From SZAS-103 sp038316385 (GTDB lineage: Bacteria > Pseudomonadota > Gammaproteobacteria > Xanthomonadales > Xanthomonadaceae): DNA of 64,000 nucleotides. Location: positions 1-64,000 of the forward strand of contig JBBQAN010000005.1 of NCBI GenBank assembly GCA_038316385.1, given 5' to 3'. Below, one piece after another: positions 1-8,673 of the stretch. The first letter of the stretch is position 1. Each line of letters starts with the position of its first letter. Position numbers and translations under genes: made by a program. The notes under the pieces were generated by a model. That model had not been told where the DNA came from, did not search any database, and saw only the letters and a list, made by a program, of their open reading frames with translations.

Positions 1-1
1 G

Positions 2-145
2 CCGTACCTCATCCCGAAACTCCGCAAGGATCCACGACTGGCGGTGCTGCTGAAAAAGCTTGGCCTGCCGACACCGGATGAAGTCGATGCGAAGCGGGCG
101 GCTTCCAGTGCATTGACGACTCCGGCATCGGCGAGCGACAAGTAG
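2..145 (+). CDS. C-terminal end of a TPR/adenylate-cyclase-like or kinase-like protein (partial)
   Basis: The reading frame is open from the left edge and ends at a TAG stop. It gives 47 residues beginning PYLIPKLRKDPRLAVLLKKL and continuing GLPTPDEV. The string 'DPRLAVLLKKLGLP' is a common C-terminal ending of large TPR-containing regulators (winged-helix/TPR or serine-kinase/TPR proteins), where the last repeat is followed by a low-complexity Ala/Thr/Ser tail, as here. Only the tail is present, so the parent family cannot be fixed. The family assignment is from pattern memory and is inference. Confidence 0.5.
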   Translation, partial: PYLIPKLRKDPRLAVLLKKLGLPTPDEVDAKRAASSALTTPASASDK

Positions 146-335
146 TCCTGTCGCAGTTGTTGAGCTGCGAGGACGATGTGATCTTCGAACGGCAGCTATC
201 TGCCCGTTAGATCGATCAGGCGAATGACTGGTGTTGGCCGCTAGTTGATATCACCACGCCGATGATCGGCGCTCGTACGTCCGGGAAGCCCGACCGCAAC
301 AATCGGTCAACAAAAGCGAATTCTGCAACGCGAGG

Positions 336-1487
336 CTACAACTCGATTCGCCATCCGATCGCGCAAGTAGTTGCAGTCGAAGTGCTGTGCCCGAACTCGC
401 GGCCAAGAGCGATGAAGGCCGAGTTGCCATGGGTGAACGTGAACGCTGCGGAGAGGCCCGCTTGCAGCCAGTCGCGATCCGGTGCGCCGGTGTCGAAATG
501 CACCACGGTGCCGTTGCTGTCGTCAACAAAACGCACGCCGCCAGGATGCGCATCATTGCCAAATTCGTGCCGCAGGCCGAGGCGTAGTTCCGGCTGCCAG
601 ACCCCCCATGATTGCGAGAACGTGCCGGCGAGCGCGATATCGATGCGGCCGCGTTTGGTCTCGGTGGTGCGATCCGGAACGATCAGGTCGAATCCCGAGC
701 CGCCGCTCTCGGTATAGCCATTAGTGGACGTGCGCAGCGAATCGAAACCGATCGCGCCGCGCCATTCCATGGCGCCATGCGGGAAGGTCGCGTCCAGCGC
801 GATGCCGGCGAGTCTGCGATCGGCATTCGGCGCAGCGGTTTCGGCTACCGGCGCGCTGTTGTTGATGAAACTCACCACGCGCCGGATGTTCTGGCCGCCG
901 CGCAGCCATCCTGCGTATCCGTCAAGCGCGACATGATCGTTTGCGGCGAAGCTGGCGAGTGCGATCGCGCCGGTGTAATTCGCGTCGAGCGCACCATCGG
1001 AATCACGGAAATTCTGGTTCTCGTGGTCATGGTTGAGCGCGAGCCCGAGCTGCCACTTGTCTGCCGGATGCCAATCGAGCCCCAGGGTGAGCGTTACCGC
1101 GTGCGCATCGAACGCAGCTTCGATGCTGTCATTGCTGCGCGAGGAGCGGTTGTCATCAACGCTCGCGAAGACCGCAAACTTCGGCGTGATCTGGCTGCGC
1201 GCTTCGGCGCGCGGTGCGGCTTCGGGCGCTGTGTCGCGTGCATTGCCGCGACCGGCGCCGGGGATTTCCTCGAGATCGTTCAGGCCCGCAGCGATCGCGC
1301 GCGCATTCGGATTCGGGCTGGACAGCACCACCGCGCAGCGTGCAGCGAGCGCAGAACCCGGCAGGGCGCCCGCGCAGATCTGATCGAACTGCGCGGTGAG
1401 CGCGCCTGTGCCGCTTGCAGCGAGTGCGGCGGAAGCATCAATCAGGACAACACAGCCAGTCAACGCGATGAGGACAGGATGACGCAT
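336..1487 (-). CDS. Autotransporter-like outer-membrane beta-barrel protein
   Basis: 383 residues. The start is the ATG preceded by GGGAG; a longer in-frame ATG 57 bases upstream has no such site. A signal peptide is visible (MRHPVLIALTGCVVLIDASAA, cleavage near ALAA). After a short Ala/Pro-rich spacer, residues from about 110 to the end alternate polar and aromatic residues in strands ('AVTLTLGLDWHPADKWQLGLAL', split here only for display, 'WQPELRLGLRHEF', 'FIALGREFG'). This is typical of the 12-stranded autotransporter beta domain. There is almost no passenger, only about 70 residues, so it may be a barrel-only porin-like protein. The last residues (GWRIEL) lack the usual terminal Phe/Trp. 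The substrate is unknown. It is divergent from folC, with 160 bases between the starts. Confidence 0.7.
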   Translation of the reverse strand: MRHPVLIALTGCVVLIDASAALAASGTGALTAQFDQICAGALPGSALAARCAVVLSSPNPNARAIAAGLNDLEEIPGAGRGNARDTAPEAAPRAEARSQITPKFAVFASVDDNRSSRSNDSIEAAFDAHAVTLTLGLDWHPADKWQLGLALNHDHENQNFRDSDGALDANYTGAIALASFAANDHVALDGYAGWLRGGQNIRRVVSFINNSAPVAETAAPNADRRLAGIALDATFPHGAMEWRGAIGFDSLRTSTNGYTESGGSGFDLIVPDRTTETKRGRIDIALAGTFSQSWGVWQPELRLGLRHEFGNDAHPGGVRFVDDSNGTVVHFDTGAPDRDWLQAGLSAAFTFTHGNSAFIALGREFGHSTSTATTCAIGWRIEL

Positions 1488-1647
1488 GGGCAATGCTCCC
1501 GATGGCCGCGACGAGTCTAACGCCGTTGCCGCTTCGCGCGCCATGCGATGCCGCCGACGGGCATCGCTGTCGTTGGTGTCATCGCAATCGACAGTCGCGC
1601 GCTTCCCCGACGTCGCACTGGCCGCTCATCTGTTCCAATATGGTTCC

Positions 1648-2919
1648 ATGACCCTCGACGAATGGCTCGTCCACCAGCAACGCCAACACCCCGACGCCAT
1701 CGCGCTCGGGCTGGATCGCGTGCGTGTTGTCGCGCAGCGCCTTGGACTGACACGTCCGGCGACGCGTGTCATCACCGTTGCGGGCACCAATGGCAAAGGC
1801 TCAACGGTCGCCTTCATCGAAGCAATCACGCGTGCGACCGGATTGCGCGTGGGCGCGTACACATCGCCGCACCTGCTGCGTTACAACGAACGCGTGCGGA
1901 TCGATGGCGTCGATGCCGACGATGTGGCGTTGGTCGCGGCGTTCGAGCGCATCGAATCTGCGCGGCTTGCGGTCGATGCAGGCCATGTCCCGCTGACTTA
2001 TTTCGAATACGGAACGCTCGCTGCGTTGATATTGTTCCAGAACGCCAAGCTCGATCTCGCACTCCTCGAAGTCGGCCTGGGCGGGCGACTCGATGCAGTG
2101 AACATCGTTGATGCCGACGTGGCGGTGATCACCACCGTCGATCTCGACCATCAGGATTTGCTGGGCGCGGATCGCGAAACCATCGGGCTGGAAAAGGCCG
2201 GGGTGATGCGTGCCGGACGAGCGGTCGTGCTCGGCGAATCCGATCCGCCGGCGAGCGTATTACGTCATGCGGACCAGATCGGCGCGTCGGCGATCCGCGC
2301 GGGTTGCGATTACCTGATCGACGATTTGCCGGCCGGCTGGCGCTGGCGCGAGCCGGGTTACGCGATCGATCTGCCCGAACCGAGGCTCGCCGCGCCTGCG
2401 CAACGCGCGAATGCGGCGGCAGCGATCGCGGCGGTGCGCGCGCTGGGTATTCCCATGGTGGATCAGGCGATCACCGACGGCGTGCGCAATGCGCAGGCGC
2501 CGGCAAGGTTGCAATCCATGCAGCGTGATGGCGTCGAGATTGTGATCGATGTAGCGCACAACCCGCAGGCGGCGCGCGAGCTCGCCGCGTGGCTGACCGC
2601 GCATCCTGCCGAGCAGCGGACATTTGCAGTGTTCAGCGCGCTGAGCGACAAGGATGTGGGCGGCATTGTCGCGCCATTGATCGGCCATATCGCGCAATGG
2701 TGGCTGTGCGGCCTGCGCGACACGTCGCGTGGCCTGAACGCCGAAACTTTGGCCGAACGCCTGCGGCTTGTATTGGCGAACCGCACGATCGAAATCCGGG
2801 CCGACGTCGCGCATGCCCTGCTCGGCGCGCGCGCCGCCGCGAGAACAGGCGATCGCATCATGGTTTTCGGTTCGTTCCATACCGCCGCCGATGCCATGCG
2901 CGCGTTGGCTGAGGATTGA
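1648..2919 (+). CDS. folC: Bifunctional dihydrofolate synthase / folylpolyglutamate synthase
   Basis: Cytosolic Mur-ligase-family enzyme. It adds glutamate to dihydropteroate and polyglutamylates folates using ATP. 423 residues, normal for the family. The P-loop GTNGKGST lies at about residues 46-53. The Mg/ATP-site 'LEVGLGGRLDAVN' follows near 143. The C-terminal Mur-ligase domain carries 'DVAHNPQAARELA'. I chose the ATG that opens MTLDEWLVHQQ, the usual FolC N-terminus; the frame is open further upstream but that part is Arg-rich and not FolC-like. It heads the conserved block folC-dedD-cvpA-purF. In many relatives accD precedes folC; here an autotransporter gene takes that place. Confidence 0.96.
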   Translation: MTLDEWLVHQQRQHPDAIALGLDRVRVVAQRLGLTRPATRVITVAGTNGKGSTVAFIEAITRATGLRVGAYTSPHLLRYNERVRIDGVDADDVALVAAFERIESARLAVDAGHVPLTYFEYGTLAALILFQNAKLDLALLEVGLGGRLDAVNIVDADVAVITTVDLDHQDLLGADRETIGLEKAGVMRAGRAVVLGESDPPASVLRHADQIGASAIRAGCDYLIDDLPAGWRWREPGYAIDLPEPRLAAPAQRANAAAAIAAVRALGIPMVDQAITDGVRNAQAPARLQSMQRDGVEIVIDVAHNPQAARELAAWLTAHPAEQRTFAVFSALSDKDVGGIVAPLIGHIAQWWLCGLRDTSRGLNAETLAERLRLVLANRTIEIRADVAHALLGARAAARTGDRIMVFGSFHTAADAMRALAED

Positions 2920-2994
2920 TCGCACTGTCTTGTTCACCGCCGCGCAGGGTCGGCCGGGCTATACTTCACATCTCGCCGGTCTCGGAAACGCCGC

Positions 2995-4149
2995 ATGGAT
3001 TCCGCCCTGAAACACCGCCTGATCGGCGCTGCCGTGTTGTCCGCACTGGCGATCATCTTCCTGCCGAAGCTGATTGTCGGTCGCGACAAAAACAGCGCCG
3101 CCGCCGACGTGCCGCTCACGATGCCGGGGGCTCCTGGCGGCGAATTCCAGACCAGGGAATTGCCATTGGTCATCCCCGCTTCGGGCGTGCCGGATGGCGG
3201 CGTGGTCGGCATGGATGCGAGCCATCCGGCCGCTCCGATGGTCAACACCGGGCCTGCAGTGGACGCTAACGGCCAACCGCTGCCGGCGGGCGTGTTGCCA
3301 GCGCCTGCTGCGACCATGACGACCGATGCTGCTGCTCCGGTTGCGAGTGCAAGCGCTACCCCCGTTGTGCCAGCCCCTGCGACTGCCGCATCCGCAACAC
3401 TGACGAACCCCGCAGTAGCCCCATCCACGACGACGCCTGCGCCATCGCCGGTCGCAGCGACAGCGCCGATTCCGGCGGCTAGCGCGGGCGGCCATTACGT
3501 GGTCAGCCTCGGCACCTATTCCAATGCGACCAATGCGCAGTCGCTGGTTGCGTCGTTGAAGACTTCGCAATTGGCGGCCTATGCCGAACCGGTGAATGTC
3601 GGCGGCAAGATGCAGACGCGCGTGCGGATCGGGCCGTTTGCGCAGCGCGGCGACGCCGAAGCGGCGCGCTTGAAAGCCCAGCAAATTCGTACCGATATGC
3701 CCGCCAGCGTGACTGCGCTGGATGCAGCAGCGCCTGCACCTGAAGTGGCCGCCCCGACGATCAAACCGGCGTCCGTTCCGGCAACTGCCAAACCTTCTGC
3801 ACCGATCGTCGCAGCGCCAGCGAAATCCATGCCGCCGCTTGCGATCAAGCCCGCGCCCGCTACTGCCGTGCCGGCGTCCGCCAATCCGGTCGCTCTATCG
3901 CCAGCCGCTGCAGGCCGTGGTTATGCGGTACAGGTCAGCGCGTTTCGCGCCGAGGATCAAGCCCTCACCCTGCGCAACAAATTGCGCGCAGCCGGATTCA
4001 CCGCATTCAGCGAAAAAATCCAGGCCGAGAGCGGCACGCTGTATCGGGTGCGGATTGGTCCCGAAGCCGATCGCGATGCGGCCGACAAACTGCGCACGGA
4101 ATTGTCCACGAAGATGGGCTTGAGCGGCATGGTCGTGGCGTATCCGTGA
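2995..4149 (+). CDS. dedD: SPOR-domain cell-division protein, DedD-like, with two SPOR domains
   Basis: 384 residues. A short cytoplasmic N-terminus precedes one membrane segment at about residues 9-24 (LIGAAVLSALAIIFLPKLIV), then a long Ala/Pro/Thr-rich periplasmic linker. Two SPOR peptidoglycan-binding domains follow, one around residues 164-230 ('HYVVSLGTYSNATNAQSLV', 'TRVRIGPFAQRGDAEAA') and one at the C-terminus from about 307 ('GYAVQVSAFRAEDQALTLR', 'YRVRIGPEADRDAADKLR'). Classical DedD has a single SPOR domain, so the duplication is notable. SPOR domains bind denuded glycan strands at the division septum. It sits 75 bases after folC in the conserved folC-dedD-cvpA-purF order. Confidence 0.88.
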   Translation: MDSALKHRLIGAAVLSALAIIFLPKLIVGRDKNSAAADVPLTMPGAPGGEFQTRELPLVIPASGVPDGGVVGMDASHPAAPMVNTGPAVDANGQPLPAGVLPAPAATMTTDAAAPVASASATPVVPAPATAASATLTNPAVAPSTTTPAPSPVAATAPIPAASAGGHYVVSLGTYSNATNAQSLVASLKTSQLAAYAEPVNVGGKMQTRVRIGPFAQRGDAEAARLKAQQIRTDMPASVTALDAAAPAPEVAAPTIKPASVPATAKPSAPIVAAPAKSMPPLAIKPAPATAVPASANPVALSPAAAGRGYAVQVSAFRAEDQALTLRNKLRAAGFTAFSEKIQAESGTLYRVRIGPEADRDAADKLRTELSTKMGLSGMVVAYP

Positions 4150-4220
4150 GCGCGTACGACTTGAGATCGGATGACCCGGACGCATGTTGAAAGTGGCGAG
4201 ATTGTGATTGAGGCAGCAGG

Positions 4221-4919
4221 TTGAGCACAGTCGATTGCGTGCTGCTGGGTGTGCTGACACTGTCGGCGTTGCTGGGCGCGTTGCGCGGATTCGTGGCGGA
4301 AGTGTTGTCGCTGGTGGTGTGGGTCGCGGCGTTCTGGTTGGCCTTCGCGTATGGCGCGGACGTAGCGAACATGTTCGTGTCGCAGATCCACGATCCGGCG
4401 GCGCGCCTGTTCGCCGCTTATGCGCTGGTATTTATTGCGGCGATGATCGTCGGCGGCATGGTGACGTGGCTGGTCGGCAAGCTGGTGCGTTCGGTCGGCT
4501 TGGGCGGTATCGACCGCCTGTTCGGCCTGCTGTTCGGGTGCGTGCGAGGCGTCGCGTTGGGTTGCGTGTTGGTGCTGGTGTTGGGATTCACCACGCTGCC
4601 GCAGCAGCCGCAGTGGCGCGCTTCGCCGCTGGTGCCGGAGTTCCAGCGCGGCGCGGAATGGATCACGCATTGGCTTCCTGCAACGGCGGCAAGCCACGTG
4701 AGCTTCGATGCGGTCGCGGAGCAGGGCAAGAAAAACATGTTGCAGGCAGTATCGGAGCGGGTCTTGTCGGAGCAGGTATTGCAGGCGTCGCCGGCGCAGG
4801 ATTTTCGCACTGAAGAACCGGAGCCTGGACGTTCGGCGTCCGCAGGCCCTGGATCGAAAGAGGCGAGTACCGAACAGAAACCAGCGCGAGCGCGATCGAA
4901 GCATCATCGCAAGAACTGA
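4221..4919 (+). CDS. cvpA: CvpA family membrane protein
   Basis: 232 residues, read from a TTG start preceded by an AGCAGG-type site; no ATG gives a full first membrane segment. Four hydrophobic segments fill residues 1 to about 125, starting STVDCVLLGVLTLSALLGAL with the family's 'G..RGFVAEVLSLVVWV' motif. A polar, Lys/Arg-rich cytoplasmic tail follows ('ARARSKHHRKN'). CvpA is an inner-membrane protein first tied to colicin V production and now linked to envelope integrity. Its position directly upstream of purF is the family's hallmark. Confidence 0.92.
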   Translation: MSTVDCVLLGVLTLSALLGALRGFVAEVLSLVVWVAAFWLAFAYGADVANMFVSQIHDPAARLFAAYALVFIAAMIVGGMVTWLVGKLVRSVGLGGIDRLFGLLFGCVRGVALGCVLVLVLGFTTLPQQPQWRASPLVPEFQRGAEWITHWLPATAASHVSFDAVAEQGKKNMLQAVSERVLSEQVLQASPAQDFRTEEPEPGRSASAGPGSKEASTEQKPARARSKHHRKN

Positions 4920-4948
4920 GCAAATCGGCAGACTTCAAGGATCAGGCC

Positions 4949-6418
4949 ATGTGCGGCATCGTCGGAATCGTCGGCACCAGTGAAGTCGCGGCAGCCCTGT
5001 ATGACGGCTTGACTGTGCTGCAACATCGCGGCCAGGACGCAGCCGGCATCGCCACCGTGGATGGCAACAAGCTGCGCGTGCACAAGGGCAACGGTCTGGT
5101 GAAAGACGTGTTCGACGAGGCCGCGATGCGCCTGCTGGTCGGGCGCGTCGGCATCGGTCATTGCCGCTACCCGACCGCCGGATCGGAAGGCTCCGACGAG
5201 GCGCAACCGTTCTACGTGAACTCGCCGTACGGCATCGCGCTCGTGCACAACGGCAATCTCATCAACACCGATGCGCTGCGTCGCGAGGTGTTCGAGCAGG
5301 ACCTGCGCAACGTCAATACCGACTCGGATTCGGAAGTGTTGCTCAACGTGTTCGCGCACGAACTCGACCGGCAAAAAGCGCTGTCGCCGGACGCCGTGTT
5401 CAAGGCGGTAGAAGGCGTGAACCGGCGCGCGAAAGGCGGCTATGCGGTCGTCGCGGCAGTGCTTGGACTCGGACTGGTCGGATTCCGCGATCCGCACGGC
5501 ATCCGCCCGCTGATCCTCGGCAAGCGCGAAACGCCGTCGGGCAACGAATACGCGATCGCATCCGAATCCGTCGCGCTCGACATCCTCGGCTTCGAGCGCG
5601 TGCGCGACGTGCGTGCGGGCGAATGCGTGGTGGTCACCGCGCGCGGCGAATTGCACACGCAGCAATGTGCGATGCCTGCGGAACATGCGCCTTGCATCTT
5701 CGAGTACGTGTATTTCGCGCGCCCGGATTCGATGATCGAAAACATTTCGGTGCACAAGGCGCGCATGCGCATGGGCGTCACCCTCGCACACAAGATTCTG
5801 CGCGAACGGCCAGATCACGATATCGATGTGGTGATCCCGATCCCGGACACGTCGCGCGATGCCGCGCTGGAAATCGCCAGTGTGCTCGGTGTGAAATACC
5901 GCGAAGGCTTCATCAAGAACCGTTACGTTGGCCGCACCTTCATCATGCCGGGTCAGGTCGAGCGCGCGAAGTCGGTCAAGCGCAAGCTCAACGCGATCCC
6001 GCTGGAGTTCAAGAACCGCGTCGTATTGCTGGTTGATGACTCCATCGTGCGCGGCACCACCGCGCAGCAGATCGTGCAGATGGCACGCGATGCGGGCGCG
6101 CGCAAGGTGTACCTCGCGTCGGCCGCGCCGCCGGTGCGCTACCCGAACATCTACGGCATCGACATGCCGTCGGTGGACGAACTCGTCGCCCACGGTCGCA
6201 CCGAGAAAGAAATCGAACAACTGCTCGGCTGCGACTGGCTGATCTATCAGGATCTCGCCGACCTCGAAACCGCCGTCGCTGGCCCGAAATTTCCCGGTCG
6301 CAAATTCGATTCGTCGTGTTTCAGCGGCGAATACGTGACCGGCATCGAACCGGGTTATTTCGAGCGCCTGCAGCAGTTGCGATCGGAAGAGGCGAAGAAA
6401 AAGCGGAGGGTTGGTTGA
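4949..6418 (+). CDS. purF: Amidophosphoribosyltransferase
   Basis: Catalyses the first committed step of purine synthesis: PRPP and glutamine give 5-phosphoribosylamine. 489 residues, full length. After removal of Met, Cys2 of 'MCGIVGIVG' is the glutaminase nucleophile (Ntn hydrolase domain, residues 1 to about 235). The PRPP-binding loop 'VVLLVDDSIVRGTT' lies near residues 354-368 in the type I phosphoribosyltransferase domain. A clear AAGGA site precedes the ATG. It closes the folC-dedD-cvpA-purF block, and its TGA overlaps the ATG of the next gene, implying coupled translation. Confidence 0.97.
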   Translation: MCGIVGIVGTSEVAAALYDGLTVLQHRGQDAAGIATVDGNKLRVHKGNGLVKDVFDEAAMRLLVGRVGIGHCRYPTAGSEGSDEAQPFYVNSPYGIALVHNGNLINTDALRREVFEQDLRNVNTDSDSEVLLNVFAHELDRQKALSPDAVFKAVEGVNRRAKGGYAVVAAVLGLGLVGFRDPHGIRPLILGKRETPSGNEYAIASESVALDILGFERVRDVRAGECVVVTARGELHTQQCAMPAEHAPCIFEYVYFARPDSMIENISVHKARMRMGVTLAHKILRERPDHDIDVVIPIPDTSRDAALEIASVLGVKYREGFIKNRYVGRTFIMPGQVERAKSVKRKLNAIPLEFKNRVVLLVDDSIVRGTTAQQIVQMARDAGARKVYLASAAPPVRYPNIYGIDMPSVDELVAHGRTEKEIEQLLGCDWLIYQDLADLETAVAGPKFPGRKFDSSCFSGEYVTGIEPGYFERLQQLRSEEAKKKRRVG

Positions 6419-7014
6419 TGACGTCGATCCTGGTGCGGCATTCGTTATTCGCGATTCTGTTTGCATGCGGTGCCGCATACGCCGGCGACCGGCCACCGCA
6501 AGCGGCTACGAGCGCGTCGATTGCCTCCGCGCCAGATCGCGTGCAGGCCGAGTTCAAGCTGGTGCCGGTCAAACCGACATTTCCTGCCGCGAGCGCTGAA
6601 GCCAAAGCCGCAGTGAAACTCAGAGTCGAGCAAGGCCAGGTCATCGCCAACGGAGGAATGGGATTCAGTGTCGCCATCACCGGATGGATGCCGAATGGGC
6701 GCGTCACCACCATGTTGATTGGATCAAAAGGTCAATCGGTGTATGTCATCCCGTTTGAGCAGCCGATGCAGATGGGGGCCGACGGCGGCGCAACATTCCT
6801 GGTGCCTTACACACTCGATGGGCTGGCGCCGGGCGCATGGAAACTCGTCATCGATGGAGCGTCTGGCGAGCACAGCCTTAACCTGCAGATTCCGGTCGTG
6901 CACGCGCCTGATGCCGAACACAAGACGGCTTGGGTGAATGTTGATGCGACGGCCGATCTTCCGACGAAGCCGGCTGCAGCATCCAATCCCGGCGCGAAAA
7001 AACGCAAGCATTGA
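6418..7014 (+). CDS. Exported protein of unknown function, coupled to purF
   Basis: 198 residues. Its ATG overlaps the purF stop codon (TGATG) and has a GGAGG-type site inside the end of purF, so the two are very likely co-translated. The N-terminus MTSILVRHSLFAILFACGAAYA is a signal peptide with a cleavage site near AYA. The mature part has a predicted beta-rich middle ('GFSVAITGWMPNGRVTTMLIGS', shown in part; 'SVYVIPFEQPMQMG'; 'GAWKLVIDGASGEHSLNLQIPVV') and ends in a basic Lys-rich tail (GAKKRKH). I do not recognise the family; the strand pattern could be an Ig-like or Big-type fold. Its placement behind purF may be coincidental. Confidence 0.75.
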   Translation: MTSILVRHSLFAILFACGAAYAGDRPPQAATSASIASAPDRVQAEFKLVPVKPTFPAASAEAKAAVKLRVEQGQVIANGGMGFSVAITGWMPNGRVTTMLIGSKGQSVYVIPFEQPMQMGADGGATFLVPYTLDGLAPGAWKLVIDGASGEHSLNLQIPVVHAPDAEHKTAWVNVDATADLPTKPAAASNPGAKKRKH

Positions 7015-7063
7015 TGGCTCTGTGCGATCCGATGACGCATAGGCCTGATTGCGGATCGTACTG

Positions 7064-7897
7064 ATGCAAACGGCGGCGGCATCGTCGATCCAAAGCGCCG
7101 CACAAGCGTGTCTAGACGCCTGCGATCCCTGCGAAAAAGTTGCATTATCGCAACGTACAGCGAGCGCATTCGCGGCCGGAAAATTCGTGCGCGACGAGGC
7201 TACTACGCCGCCCCATGCAATCAAACCCGCAGGCCGTCCGCAGCGACCGTCGCTCGTGCCCCCACGTGATGTGGCGCACCGCGGCCTCGGCAGCACCGAA
7301 GGCCGCGCTGCGTTCGTGCATGCGATCGCGCACATCGAGTTCAACGCGATCAATCTCGCCTGGGATGCTGTGTACCGTTTTCGCGGAATGCCGCACACGT
7401 TTTACGCAGACTGGGTTGGCGTTGCTGCGGACGAGGCGCGACATTTCATGATGCTGCGCGAACGCCTGCAGCAACTCGGCCACGACTACGGCGATTTCGA
7501 CGCGCACAACGGCTTGTGGGAGGTGGCGGAGAAAACCGCGTATTGCTGCCGCGAACGCATGGCGCTGGTACCGCGCGTGCTTGAAGCGCGCGGGCTTGAC
7601 GTCACGCCGGGCATGATCGTGCGCCTGCGCATCGTGGGCGACGATGCGACCGCCGACATCCTCGACATCATCCTGCGCGAAGAAGTTGCGCACGTCGCCG
7701 CAGGTTCGCGCTGGTTCCGATGGTGCTGCGAACGCGACGGCGTCGATGCCGATACCGAGTTCCAGCGACTGATCGCGCTGCACGCGCGCGGCTCGGTGCG
7801 CGGCCCATTCAATCTCGATGCACGCGCAGCGGCCGGATTCAGTGCTGCGGAGTTGGCGGCGTTGTCGGCGTCGCCGCCATCGTCGAATCGTGCATGA
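7064..7897 (+). CDS. DUF455 ferritin-like protein
   Basis: 277 residues. The helical core carries three carboxylate/histidine motifs typical of ferritin-like di-iron proteins: 'HIEFNAINLAWD' near residue 100, 'ADEARHFMMLRERLQQLG' near 130, and 'REEVAHVAAGSRWF' near 207. This matches the DUF455/COG2833 family, related to MiaE-like and rubrerythrin-like folds. The biochemical role is unknown; hydroxylase or metal storage activity is possible. I took the ATG opening MQTAAAS; a TTG five codons earlier is an alternative. The last 59 bases overlap the 3' end of the convergent hydrolase gene, which leaves no room for a terminator between them. Confidence 0.85.
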   Translation: MQTAAASSIQSAAQACLDACDPCEKVALSQRTASAFAAGKFVRDEATTPPHAIKPAGRPQRPSLVPPRDVAHRGLGSTEGRAAFVHAIAHIEFNAINLAWDAVYRFRGMPHTFYADWVGVAADEARHFMMLRERLQQLGHDYGDFDAHNGLWEVAEKTAYCCRERMALVPRVLEARGLDVTPGMIVRLRIVGDDATADILDIILREEVAHVAAGSRWFRWCCERDGVDADTEFQRLIALHARGSVRGPFNLDARAAAGFSAAELAALSASPPSSNRA

Positions 7898-8669
7898 AGT
7901 CGGCGATTGCCTTCGTGTAGATCGGGCTGTTGGACAGGTTGTTGTGGCCGGCTCGCGAGATGATCACGACGCGTGGCTTTGCATGGAAATGGGCGATCAG
8001 TGCTTCGGAGTTCGCACGCGGAATGATCTCGTCGTCGGCGCCAAGCAACACCAGCATCGGCGCTTTGATTGCCTCAGCGCAGCGCCAGGATTCGTACCGA
8101 TCCTTGATGAGCAACGTGACTGGAAACATCGGAAAGCGCTGGCGCGCAATGTTGAGGATGCTGTCGTATGGCGTGATCAGCACGAGCCGCGCAATGGGAC
8201 GCTGCGCTGCGACGCAGGTGGCGACGCCGCTGCCGAGGCTGCGCCCGAACAACGCGATCTGCTCATGTCGGGAATGCACGAAATCGAAAATTGCGACGGC
8301 GCCCGCTTCGATGCCAGCTTCGGAAGGCTCGCCCGCATTCGGCCCGTAGCCGCGATACGGCACGAGATAGACGCTTACGTCCGGCAGGATTGCGCGGAAT
8401 AAATCCACATCGCGCTCGACCGATTCGCCATTACCGCCGAAATAGATAACCGCTCGCTGGCGTCCAGGATTCACAACCCAACCGTGCAGCACCCCGGTCG
8501 ATCCGTGAATCGTAATGACCGGCGCATCCGGCTCAAACAACTGCGGCGACGGGTGGTACAGCACCTGACGTTGCAATGCGTAAAGCAATCCGCACAACAA
8601 AGCATAGGCCAGCACGGTCGCGATGAAGAGGAGCAGCAACCAACGTTTCAGGGAGATCGGCGCTCGCAT
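7839..8669 (-). CDS. Membrane-anchored alpha/beta hydrolase
   Basis: 276 residues. An N-terminal membrane anchor at about 9-30 (WLLLLFIATVLAYALLCGLL) is followed by an alpha/beta-hydrolase domain. The nucleophile elbow is GRSLGSG, the acid is probably in 'LLGADDEIIP', and the histidine is in 'RAGHNN'. This is the BEM46/ABHD13-like arrangement ('NGESVERDVDLF', 'YRGYGPNAGEPSEAG'). The substrate is unknown; esterase or lipase activity is likely. The start was chosen at the ATG five bases after the lpxH stop, giving the shortest intergenic gap and a proper anchor. It is the last gene of the ppi-lpxH-hydrolase run. Confidence 0.87.
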   Translation of the reverse strand: MRAPISLKRWLLLLFIATVLAYALLCGLLYALQRQVLYHPSPQLFEPDAPVITIHGSTGVLHGWVVNPGRQRAVIYFGGNGESVERDVDLFRAILPDVSVYLVPYRGYGPNAGEPSEAGIEAGAVAIFDFVHSRHEQIALFGRSLGSGVATCVAAQRPIARLVLITPYDSILNIARQRFPMFPVTLLIKDRYESWRCAEAIKAPMLVLLGADDEIIPRANSEALIAHFHAKPRVVIISRAGHNNLSNSPIYTKAIADFMHDSTMAATPTTPPTPQH

Positions 8670-8673
8670 TGCG

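Noticed and set aside
612..1520. A 302-codon open frame antisense to the autotransporter gene
   Set aside because: Arg-rich low-quality peptide; the minus strand has a signal peptide and barrel pattern.
2920..2994. TATACT box as a dedD promoter
   Set aside because: A -10-like TATACT is present at 2960, but no -35 at proper spacing; folC and dedD are probably co-transcribed.
4904..6496. A 530-codon open frame antisense to purF
   Set aside because: Rich in His, Arg and Asp with no family features; purF on the other strand is certain. A shadow of GC-biased codons.
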